From contig OX621168.1 of the NCBI GenBank assembly GCA_951640195.1, positions 1,488,001 to 1,552,000 of the forward strand: 64,000 bases of DNA. The letters run 5' to 3'. Positions 35,084 through 44,734 of this stretch are shown here, piece after piece (position 1 is the stretch's first letter; each line of letters opens with the position of its first letter). Under the pieces are notes generated by a model. That model worked only from the letters and a program-made list of their open reading frames with translations. It was not told where the DNA came from and made no database searches. The position numbers and the translations under genes are program-made. The stretch is from Porpolomopsis calyptriformis (Eukaryota > Basidiomycota > Agaricomycetes > Agaricales > Hygrophoraceae).

Positions 35084-36282
35084 TGGCGTGTTTTTTGTAC
35101 ATTTAGTCGTCACAGTCGCATTTCATGTCGCGTTTGTACAAACTACAGATAACTACATGGAAACATCGATTAATCAATGCTTTAACACCCTCCAGCTTGC
35201 CAGCAAAGACGATGCACTCGGAATGTCCGAGCCTTCGACACAATGGGGTGGTAGCGCAACCGTTGCGCAGTGCGTGTGTATGGCCTTTCTCTCCAGTAGC
35301 AGGCTCTATCACACGCATGGCCTCCCCGGCCTTATCTGAAAGCGCGCGCACCTCCTCTAATTGCTTGCCAGCGATGACGAGGTGCTGTAGGTTAGGTAGA
35401 TTGTTTGTATTTTCATGCTGCCGCAAGCAAGCATATGAGACGTAGTGCATCATACCCAACCAACCCGGCAGCCTTGTCCAGCCTGATGGCTTTGGGACCC
35501 AAGGCAGTTTGGTGAGCTGTGGGTTGCTTTGAGTGATTTCTTGTTGTGCATGAGCGTCGGTAGTTGAGAGCGCGAGCCTAATCATGCGCCTAGCTCCGTT
35601 GGTTCAAGCCGCCAATGCCCTAATGCACTTCTCAGTTATGCTTGCTTGCAGCGGCATGAAAATACTGAATTCCACCTGACCTACAGCACCTCGTCATTGC
35701 TGGCAAGCAATTAGAGGAGGTGCGCGCGCCGAGTACGCGCAGCTGATAGGGTATAGTGCGCTTGCGCCTATCAGTGAGTTTCCTTTTTTTTTGCCCCCAT
35801 TGTGCCCCACCCCCCATTGACAGACCCCGGCTGACCTCCTCCCCCTCCTATCCACCCCCAGGCGAGGTCGGCCTGGATGTGCGAAACGGGTGGGCCTTAT
35901 GGCCTGCTTGTTTCGCTTGGGTTCCTACCGCCAACCACCCCCCGCCTCTGCTTCCCTTTCGTTGGCTATACACCAGCTACCCACTACCACCATTACCCCC
36001 CTTCCACCTCTGCATGAGGTGGAATGGTCCTACGAGTGTGTAACAGGCAGACCTTATGGTCTGCTTTTCTTGTGTGGCTTCCCGCTGCCAACCACCCACA
36101 TCGTCGGCGATGTGTCGGGCTCGGACATTCCGAGTGCATCTTTGTGGGCAAGCTAGAGGATGTGCACACCCAATTAATTAATGTTTCTTAGAGAAACGAT
36201 GTAGTTATCAGTAGTTCGTACAAGCGCGACAGCGCGACAGATGAAACGCGACGTGACAATTAAATGTACAAAAAACACGCCA
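35084..36282. mobile_element. 1.2 kb TA-flanked inverted-repeat element (Tc1/mariner-like MITE)
   Basis: The ends are TGGCGTGTTTTTTGTACATT and its complement AATGTACAAAAAACACGCCA. Both flanks show TA (35082-35083 and 36283-36284), the Tc1/mariner target. The inverted arms are long (about 165 bp, imperfect), reaching past the shared block around 35190-35240 and 36110-36165 (GCACTCGGAATGTCCGAG in both). There is no transposase; open frames inside lack motifs. It interrupts the NLR gene after its WD40 repeats. Confidence 0.85.
35337..35731. repeat. internal 90-bp inverted repeat within the TA element
   Basis: About 90 bases at 35342-35432 (CGCACCTCCTCTAATTGCTT through the CATGCTGC... block) recur inverted at 35637-35731. 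The element therefore has two nested levels of dyad symmetry and could fold into a long hairpin. Confidence 0.8.
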
Positions 36283-37769
36283 TAAAACAGTAGTGTCCTC
36301 GGATCCAGAAACAATATGCATGCCATCGGGAGAATATGCTACTGAAGTTACCGGTTGGGAATGTTCCCTGAAAGTGCTTAGACGGGCACCGCTAACTGCA
36401 TCCCACAGGCGAACAGTATGGTCGAGGGATCCAGAAATGATATGTGTGCCATCGGGAGAAAATGCGACCGAATTTATTCGATCGAAATGTCCCTTGAAAG
36501 TGTTCAGATGGGCACCGCTGACTGCGTCCCACAGGCGAATAGTATAGTCGTCGGATCCAGAAACGATACGCGTGCCATCGGGGGAACATGCGACCGAATT
36601 TACCGATCGGGAATGTCCTTCTATCGTCCGTATGCATGAATTCCATCTCTCATCCAATCCATTGTACACTTTTACCGGAATGTCCAACTCTCTCCTGTAG
36701 GTCTTCTTAATCGAGGCTTCTTCGGGAGTGAACAGTAACGCAGAGTGGTATATTTGGAGGGAACAAGTACTGATGACTGGGAAAAATTCAAGGGTGAACC
36801 GCTCGCAATCACGAAGTAAATTCATTGTATCAGCCATGTCTTTGCCTGCTTTCTGTAGAACTGGATCAGCTTCGCGCACTGCTGAGAGGGGGAGTAACGA
36901 ACGGCAATCGCTTTTTGTGCAGCATCCAAGGCAAGAAGGCCATTTCGAAGGTCTCCCATCAGACTTAGTGCTTCGACCCAATACAGTAAATGCTTCGAAC
37001 AAAACTCCTTCAACAGTTCAACAAGACTGTCTGAGCACATCGCATTTGACAGGTGCCAAGCCCAGTGGCGACAAGCATACTGCAGTTCAGGTGGAATGCA
37101 TGTCACGATTCGTGCCGGAAGGTTGTCGACCTCGTTATTGAGCACCGATGGGTTTCTTATTTCACATATATCTCGCTTCAGGCCTTTCATAGCGTCTAGA
37201 CATGCATGCGCTAGTAGAGTATGTTGGATTCCAGGGCTAACGACAAATTTTGAATTCCGACATCGAGCTGAGTTTGTTATGAAGTCGGAGAAGGATGGAT
37301 GAAGGGTTCGAACCACTTGGCTATCATCATCTGGCACCATGATTACAGTGTGAAGATGACGCAGTGTCTCTTGAACTGTTCCGGATCGCACACCTAGTAA
37401 TTGTTCGATAGCAAGTGAAGAAAGTGGATTTCGAAGAAGAACAATAGTCCCTAGAATCCTTTTTAGTCGACCGGAAAGACCAGAGGATATCGTAGGCAAA
37501 GCATCGTTCAACACTTGGGTGTATAATCGATCAAGGCGATAATCGGGTGATGAGGGTTCTGTCGCAGGAGTTGGGCGACACAGAAGGCGGGCGAGCTGTC
37601 CCCTGGGATCAGAATAGCTTTTATCTTCGATGAACCTCACCGAGGTGGATGCATAGATGAAAAGTTCGGAGGACAATAGCGCCAGGGAATGGATATCTGC
37701 TTCAGAAGGCCATCGAGCTTTGATACGATATAATTCTCTCGTCGAAGCAAGTTTTGACGAAAGGTAACG
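36283..37769 (-). pseudogene. NLR gene, middle segment (post-NACHT helical region and WD40 repeats)
   Basis: After RYLSSKLASTRELYRIKARW the protein reads LSSELFIYASTSVRFIEDKS, YRLDRLYTQVLNDALP, LKRILGTIVLLRNPLSSLAI, VQETLRHLHTVIMVPDDDSQ and HWAWHLSNAM. This is the winged-helix/superhelical part that follows NACHT in agaricomycete NLRs. Then WD40 units appear: GHSRSVNSVACSPDGTRIVS, GHFDRINSVAFSPDGTHIIS and HSQPVTSVAYSPDGMHIVS, each with LWDAVSGA(H/R)L. The units are very similar to each other, as in repertoires of fungal non-self recognition proteins. The segment is open from the left edge of the 10 kb insertion to the TA element. WD40 units probably number only three to four. Confidence 0.88.
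37763..37769. repeat. target-site duplication, left copy (GGTAACG)
   Basis: The 7-bp sequence GGTAACG directly precedes the element start CTCAGTAAAAAC and recurs at 47932-47938 directly after its end GTTTTTACTGAG. Confidence 0.9.
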
Positions 37770-37925
37770 CTCAGTAAAAACAAAAAGTCGCGTTAATCAA
37801 ACAATTGTCGCATAAAAGTCGGTTATAGTCAATATGTAGTCAGCAAAAAGTCACGATTTTAGCGATACAGGCACCGCAGCAATTTACCGCCAGCAACTGT
37901 TGACAATAGTCACTGTAAAGTTGTC
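37770..37925. repeat. left subterminal repeat array of the 10 kb element
   Basis: Related motifs recur: AAAAAGTCGCG, ATAAAAGTCGG, ATAGTCAATATGTAGTCAG, AAAAAGTCACG, AATAGTCACTG. They are oriented opposite to the right-end array and are likely transposase-binding sites. Confidence 0.65.
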
Positions 37926-38026
37926 CAATAGTCTCATCCTTCAGCTCCTCAACATGCCTCAACTCCGGGGCACACTCAAGGTGTTTTTGTTTTTGCAAAG
38001 TCCTTCAGTTTTCTCACGCTACAAGA

Positions 38027-38719
38027 ATGCCTTACACAGCTGAGTGGGATGGGAACAATTTCAACCTTAGTATCGCTCCAAGTACCGCATTCCCCATTGT
38101 GATCCGAATCGATCCCCCTGCGGGTCAGATGGAATCTTTGGTATGTAGACCAACGAATTCTAGATCCGGCGCTACCTGATACGCTCGCGTGCAGTATTTA
38201 TCTGTTGACATCAAGAGCGATTTTACTCCTCCGACGATTACGAAGCCCCTACCAGAACCTGCCAATGACCCATTCCTTTCCGATGTACCCGATCCTACCA
38301 ATTCCCCGTATCAGCAAGCTGGGAACTACTCCGACCCTGCTTACCTTGATGATGCTAGTGTTACCGAGCCGTCGTCGCCCCCACTCACACCCCTGGCCCC
38401 TTTCAAAAGCATCCCATACACCCCTCCTGTGCCTCCTAAAATGCCGCGCACCTGCATTTTACGTGCTCAGAAAGAAGTTTTCTCCTGCTGGGCTGCCGGA
38501 ACATATCATTCCTCCCCAATCCCACACTCGCCTGGCTTTTATAAACACAATCGCAAACTCTTCGAAAAAATGGACCCACTCATGCGACCAACCGAATATT
38601 CCATCCCCAGCAAGGTCAGGATTAAGAAGATAGCGACGCACGCATCCCGAAGAGCCGCGGTGGTTGGAAAGATATTAGGCAAAATGGGGGATTCTGCGGA
38701 AGACGTACAACGCGGGTGA
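38027..38719 (+). CDS. hypothetical cargo gene A of the 10 kb element
   Basis: The first exon MPYTAEWDGNNFNLSIAPST ends QMESL at a GT donor (about 38141) and joins YLSVDIKSDFTPPTITKPLP. The middle is Pro/Ser/Asp-rich; a conserved-looking C-terminal part reads KMPRTCILRAQKEVFSCWAA, HSPGFYKHNRKLFEKM and RPTEYSIPSKVRIKKI. It ends EDVQRG at 38719. I do not recognise the family. GC content and splice structure look host-like, unlike the neighbouring AT-rich transposase. Confidence 0.6.
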
Positions 38720-38875
38720 TTATCTATTCGTTTATTGGGTGGGCACTTTTGTAAATGAAGATTCGTCTTGAATACTATTTTACTGAATGTTTGCAAACTG
38801 ACAAGGAGAGAAGGCAAAAAAACGAAGACTAGAAAAGGAATGCTAAAGGCTAATTGTGGTATTTCCATGATTACT

Positions 38876-39125
38876 GCTACTTCCGTATTGCGGCTACTTC
38901 CTTATGTCCCTATAGCGGCTACTCCCAAGGTGCAGGTGCGGCTATTTCCATGTAGCTATTTCCTGTGGCGGCTACTTCCATGGTGTAGCTATTTCCCTGT
39001 GGCGGCTACTGCCGTGGGGGCAGCTACTTCCATGGTGTAGCTATTTTCCTGTGGCGGCTACTTCCATGGTGTAGCTATTTCCCTGTGGCGGCTACTGCCG
39101 TGGGGGCGGCTACTTCCATAGTGTG
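38876..39125. repeat. tandem GGCGGCTACTTCCATGG-type subterminal repeats
   Basis: A unit of roughly 32 bases (GTAGCTATTTCCCTGTGGC, then GGCTACTTCCATGGT variants) repeats about seven times at the left end of the nested transposon. It matches inverted units at 44617-44677. Confidence 0.85.
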
Positions 39126-39169
39126 GCCATGCAACATCAGATCAATCCACTGAGTTACTTTTGCATCGA

Positions 39170-39725
39170 TGGAGACTCCTAACGAGCGCCAATCCTCTTC
39201 GGTGGACGACTGGGCTGCCTTCGTTGATCACCAATTGGCTGGACCGCTCCCGATGAGCGCTGATCCATTTACTGCTGGGTGACTGAGCCATTCTCGTTGA
39301 CCACCAATGGCTGGGCCTTTCCGATGAGTGCTGAGTCGCTCGTCGCTGGACTAATTGGCTTGGCCACTCCCGATGAGTGCCAACGTTGGAACCAATTACC
39401 TCCGCCCCTTCCGACGGGCGTCGATCCACTCCCCACCACTTCACTGCGCAACCTCCGGCACTCATCGGCTTTCTCGCCATTCGTCCAATTCGCTGGGCCA
39501 TTTTTGACGAGTGCGATTCACTCACCACCAATTCACTCGGCCCCTTCCGACAGGCGTTGATCCACTCCCCACCACATCACTGGGCCACTTCCGATGAGCG
39601 CCGGTTCACTCATTGCCGGACAAATTCACTAGGCTACTTCCAATGGACGCCGATTCAATTCACTGGGCTGCTTCTGACGAGTGCCGGTTCGCTTGTCGCC
39701 GGACAACACCCAGCTAGCATTACGG
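39170..39725. repeat. degenerate tandem repeats, unit about 50-60 bp
   Basis: Variants of CACTGGGCCACTTCCGATGA followed by GCGCCGGTTCACTC and GCCGGACAA recur about ten times between the subterminal array and the transposase gene. Open frames here differ in every phase and are not genes. Confidence 0.75.
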
Positions 39726-39859
39726 CTGCTCCCGGTGCAGGAGCTATATAACACCCACTCAACCACTCAGGCATCCCCCCCTTCCTTGTCTTCAGCTTTT
39801 GCGGCAACAAACTCCCGACCTGCTCCTTCTCTTGTCGTTTCCCGCATCTCGCCCTCAGT

Positions 39860-42800
39860 ATGCCCATCTGCCATTGCTCTCAGTGTGTTCCCGGAAAGGA
39901 GAAGGCGCTTAGGACTGTGAAGATTCATCTCAAGCGCGACCAAGACCTCCTCAGTAGCCAGATAAATCTGACACCGGAGTTTGTAGCTCATCTAGAGGCG
40001 TGCATTAATTCAAACTCTCAACAGTTCAATCAAGGTCAAGGTACGTCTCATAACCTCTATGTACCCATACCTTCAACTGAAATTTCGAGCAGGGGTTCCG
40101 ACCAACGGTTCGTTTATTACTTTACTGTAACTGTATTGGTGAAATTTTGATGAAAATATTGCCGAAAATACTACGAATGACTGAAATATATTACCAACAA
40201 TCTCCTTTGAATATTACTGAAAACCTCGCCGAAATACTTCACCCAAATTTCTAGAATTTGCGTCCGCGTCCGTTCCTGGTAAGTTTGACAGAGAAAATCT
40301 ATATAGTACATCTGACTAACTAGACCCCTTTAAGACTTTGATGTTGAAATGTCCGACAATGCCCCTTTTGCCCCCGATATTATGCATCATGACCCCGATG
40401 TTATTATTCCTGATGACAATGACCTCAATACTGTTATTTCTGGTGATAATGACACCAGTGAGATTATCTCTGATAATGAGGACTTGTCAGAATCAGGATC
40501 AGACTCTGATGAAGAGTCTGATAAGGGTCTATTAAAATTCCCTCACACAATGTCAAAAGCTGGGGAGGATAGTGAGTCTGACAGTCATTCTGAGGATTCA
40601 GATGAATCAGAGGAAGCTCCCAATTTTCTCTCTGGTTCAGTGGAGGGTGTATCTCTTTCTCTTCCTACATCACTCCTATTATTGAGAGGGAAGTTACTGG
40701 GAAAATATTCACCTCCTATTCACCCTCCATCCTCTATGCCAACACAACCTACTTTGACTGAGTCTCAGAAACTATCACTCAAACACTATGTGGCATGGAA
40801 AACTTCTAATGGGACTGTTAAAGCATACCAGAAGCATGCTACTGTCCTACAAGGTGCTACTGGTGTTAATATTTTATCCCTATATTCTAGCCGAAAGCTT
40901 ATTATGGATATAACTGGCCTCAAAGCATGTAAAGTGGATATTTGCCCTAATAGCTGTATTGCATATACTGGGCAATTTGAGAACATAACAGTCTGTCCAT
41001 ATATAAGAGATGGGGATAAATGTGGACTTCCCAGATATTATCCAAAGAGGAGTGGCACTTCTAAAAATAAACCTCAAGCTCAAATGATGTATCTTCCTAT
41101 TATAGCTACAATCAGAGCAATGTTTGCTAATGCAGACACTGCTTTGCTTATGCGACATAGAGATAGATGCTTGCAACAAGCCCTTCATGTTACAGCAGAA
41201 GCATTAAAAGAATATTCTGATTTTAGTGATTCTCAAGTTCATATACATCACTATAAGAATATGGGCTTGTTTCAAGATTCTCGTGATGTTGCATTAGCAA
41301 TTTCAACTGATGGAGCCCAATTGACTATGAAAAAGCAGTCTGATACTTGGTTGCTTATCTTGATCTTGCTCAACCTCCCCCCTGAGGTCCGTTACAAATT
41401 CAGTAATATTATCATTGCCTTTTCTACTCCAGGCCCTAAACCTCCTGGACATCTAGAATCATTTTTCTGGGTACTTTTCCAGGAAATGGCCATGGCTAGT
41501 GAAGGAATTTGGACCTGGGATGCTGTGGATAGTTCTTATTTTTTAAATAAGGCTTATATTTGCATGGCACTAGGGGATATGCTAGGTTCAGCTAAACTTA
41601 GTGGGATGGCAGGTCATTCTGCAATATATGGAGATCGCTTTAGCATGGTGAAAGGTGCCAGAGCAAGCTTAAAAAAAGGCTCTAAAGCACAATATTATCC
41701 TATTTCACCACCTGAAAACTCCAAATATAATCCTGATCGTCCAAACTATTATGATCTTGATAATTTACCAATACGTCAAGAATATCAATACTGGGAAGCA
41801 ATTAAAATGTTTGAAACAGCTTCTACCAAAGCTTCTCAGAATATGATTACTAAAAGCACTGGTATCTCACGCTTGCCATTATGTGCAGCTAGCCCTGCAT
41901 TTATTCATCCAACCTTTTTCCCTCTTGACCCATTTCATTTATTATATGAAAATAATGCTGCATTTATTTGGGATTTGTGGACAACTATCTCTTCACCTAA
42001 AGAAAAAGTCCATCTTAGTGCAGATAAGGCCAAGAAATTTGGGAAATTAGTCTCTGGTGCAATTTCAACTCTACCTCCTTCATTCTGTGGGCCAGTTAGA
42101 GATCCTTATCTAAAGCGCCAAAGTCAATACAAGGTTTATGAATGGATCGCATTAGTCCACTGGTACATTATTCCAATTGGAATTGAACTTGAGTTTGATC
42201 CTGCAGTTCTCCAAAACTATTCCAATTTTGTTCAGGCTATTGAATTTGCCATGACAATTAAACCTAGGAGTATGGCTGAAATTAATACTCTTCATGCTAT
42301 TATCAAAAAATTCCTCCTTGGTTTTGAAAAACTTTATATTGGTGGAGACCCAGAGAAAATTTCAAGAGCTAGACTTTGCATCTTTCAGCTTATTCATTTA
42401 CCACGCCACATTGAGTGGAATGGTTCAATTAGGCTTGGCTCACAAGCTACTGTAGAAAGAGCTATTGGTGCAATGGGTCATCAGATCCGCTCAAAGAAGG
42501 CCCCTTTTGCTAACTTGGCTAATAACATATATGAGAGGGAGTTAATCAAGCTTTTACTCCTATACTGGCCATCCCTTGATCCTAGTCCCAACCTTAAAGC
42601 ACTAGGTAAATCCCGATTAATTCAAAAAGTCAGGATTTCCCAGAAAGAAAGAGAACCTGGTCAAGATCTATACTATTATTTGAAAGCATTATGTCTCTGG
42701 CTAGGGAGAATATTTGCTTCTGATCTTGAGGTTGAGAGATATGGAAAATTTTCCCTTCCTATAAACCATATCCTTACAAGTAAATTAAGTGAGGAACATG

Positions 42801-43144
42801 GACAGCCACCTGCAAGATCTAGTCGCTTCTTTGAAGCTAAAGAAATGGATCACACACTATTTGGAGAAGCACTTGCATTTTTCCAAATTGCTAACTCCTC
42901 TGAAAAACTTGTAGTGTATCATCCAATTGTGCAGGTTAAACTAGTATTAGGCATATTGAAGGGAAAGTTCTCAGAGGATGTAAAAGTATTGCCAGTAACT
43001 TCAATCTGTGATTTAGTGGGTACTTGGTCTTATGGTGAAAAAGTATACATTTTAAGAAAGCACCCAGCACTGGATATGTTGAATAAAGAGGAAAAAGGAA
43101 ATATAGTGTATAGTAACAGTGAAGATGGTGAGAATGATAACTAG
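39860..43144 (+). CDS. tnp2-family transposase (Plavaka/CACTA-like)
   Basis: This is the DDE-type transposase of the nested element. A first exon MPICHCSQCVPGKEKALRTV contains a Cys/His knuckle (CHCSQC...H) and DQDLLSSQINLTPEFVAHLE. After introns, an uninterrupted 931-codon frame (40349-43144) begins with an acidic Ser-rich region. It then shows ISTDGAQLTMKKQSDTWLLI (first catalytic Asp region), LNLPPEVRYKFSNIIIAFS, LGDMLGSAKLSGMAGHSAIY, KSTGISRLPLCAASPAF, PTFFPLDPFHLLYENNAAFI, FCGPVRDPYLKRQSQYKVYE and WNGSIRLGSQATVERAIGAM. These blocks identify the basidiomycete tnp2/Plavaka group. The reading frame is intact. Codon use is AT-rich compared with host genes. I cannot assign all catalytic residues. 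Confidence 0.85.
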
Positions 43145-43559
43145 CTTGTATGAATTTTCTTTATGCTGGAATATTAACCAAATGTGTATTAGTACAAGCA
43201 CTAGCTTGTTTGTAAATTTTCTTGTACTAGGATATCAAGATTGAATGTACATTAACACAAGCACAAGCTTGTTTGTAATATATATATATTCTCTATACCA
43301 TTACAAAAACTTAAGAACTGAGATTGCTTATTGTAAGCAGTGTTGTCAAGGTCAAGCTGATACAGCATCAGGAAGGTTAGGCATTAGGTGTTGGAGTGAA
43401 TAATAGCAGAGCGTTAGTCAAGTCTGATGCATTAGCACCCTTTTATTGCTATTATCTAGTGTGAAGAGTTTTGGAACAACCTCACAGAGTGTGTTTACTT
43501 GATGGAAAGCTATTTTTCATCTAATATTATTCATATTACTAGCTTAAAGGCTTATCTTG

Positions 43560-44340
43560 ACCCTCTCGTGATTGCTTGTTGACCCTCTCCTTCAACAATT
43601 TCCAGACATGCTCAATTGAATTGAGGTCAGGGGATTGTGCAGGATGGGTTATTGTCTCAAGTGAGTTGGTATCACAGAAGCATTTTGCAACCTGACTTGT
43701 GTGAACAGATGCCCTATCTTTACAACCCCATGCTTATCATAAACCTCTGTGTAAAAGCCCCACAGTAGCCCTGCAAGCACCAACTCCACATAATCACAGC
43801 CCTTTCACCTTCCCTTTAGCAAACAAATGAGTAGTCCCTTGTTGTAGGTAATGCACCCCTAGACTATAACACTTGTCTGCCCTGATTTGAACATTAGAAC
43901 CAAGCATTTCTCATTGTAGGCCTCTCTAGGGCACCTCTATACACAACACACATGTGAATTTCTCCCCAATTCAACTGAACATTCATCAGTCTATATAATT
44001 TTTGTCTACTCCTTAGGACTCCATAACTTCGTAACCTCAGCCCAGGCTAGTCTCCACTCCTAGTGACTTGATTCAAGGAAGGGCTTTGGTCAGGTAATGC
44101 AAGAACCCATCCCAATACCCATAATAGCCCTCCACACTGTTTGTTTCAAAACTGGGACTGAAGAAGTAGAATTGACAGAATTGGTCAATTCTCCTAATGG
44201 TTGGTGTCTATCCCCCTCAATGACCTTTTTCAAGTAACAGAATGACCTCTCATCAATCTTCTTTGGTTGTTCTGATCAAGGTAGGTCCTTGTAGTGGCTG
44301 CGACTGTGGTAGAGAGCACAAAGCCAGTTGATAGTACTAA
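43560..44340 (-). mobile_element. Tc1/mariner transposase relic inside the nested transposon
   Basis: The minus strand reads PAQSPDLNSIEHVWKLLKER followed by VNKQSRE, the DDE_3 C-terminal motif with the catalytic acidic residue, and upstream TDECSVELG, the second-Asp motif of Tc1/mariner. Stops and frameshifts separate them, so it is decayed. No terminal repeats were located. Confidence 0.7.
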
Positions 44341-44616
44341 CTGTACAGTTGAAACTATTATTAAGCATAGTGCTTAGTAGACACCTTAGCCTATGCTTAA
44401 CCTCAGGCTATATATAAACTCAGTTGAATATAAAAAATGTGTGAATAAGTAGTTACAAGTATATCACCTTTATAAAGTACAATTCTAAATAAGATTACTC
44501 CTTGGAGGCTTCAATTTTGCATCTCTGGGTCAGAAACCCTTTAAGGCAGCAGTTGAAACTGCTGCATAATTTCAGTGTGGTTCAACTGTTACAAATTCCC
44601 TGCAAGCCAGCCAGCT

Positions 44617-44677
44617 GTGTAGCTGCAACACGGAAGTAGCCACAACATGGAAGTAGCCACAACACGGAAGTAGCCAT
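44617..44677. repeat. right-end inverted subterminal repeats of the nested transposon
   Basis: Three tandem units of about 20 bases, CACGGAAGTAGCCACAACA, are the reverse complement of the left-end GGCTACTTCCGTATTGCGG units. Confidence 0.85.
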
Positions 44678-44734
44678 TGCGTGAGAATCATACCCCAAAA
44701 AGTCAATTTAGTTCAACATATACCATTTACTTCA

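Larger units (their letters stand above)
38873..44677. mobile_element. nested tnp2-type (CMC/Plavaka-like) DNA transposon, about 5.8 kb
   Basis: The left end begins near TGCTACTTCCGTATTGCGGC. The right end has the inverted counterpart, three copies of CACGGAAGTAGCCACAACA-like units ending GGAAGTAGCCA. It encloses the tnp2-like transposase and is more AT-rich than its surroundings in the coding part. Exact termini and target duplication are uncertain by a few bases. Confidence 0.75.

Noticed and set aside
35103..35585. 160-codon frame inside the TA-flanked element
   Set aside because: It spans the inverted-repeat arms and has no transposase motif.
39142..39751. Open frames of more than 90 codons on both strands
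   Set aside because: They arise from the degenerate tandem repeat whose unit lacks stops in several phases.
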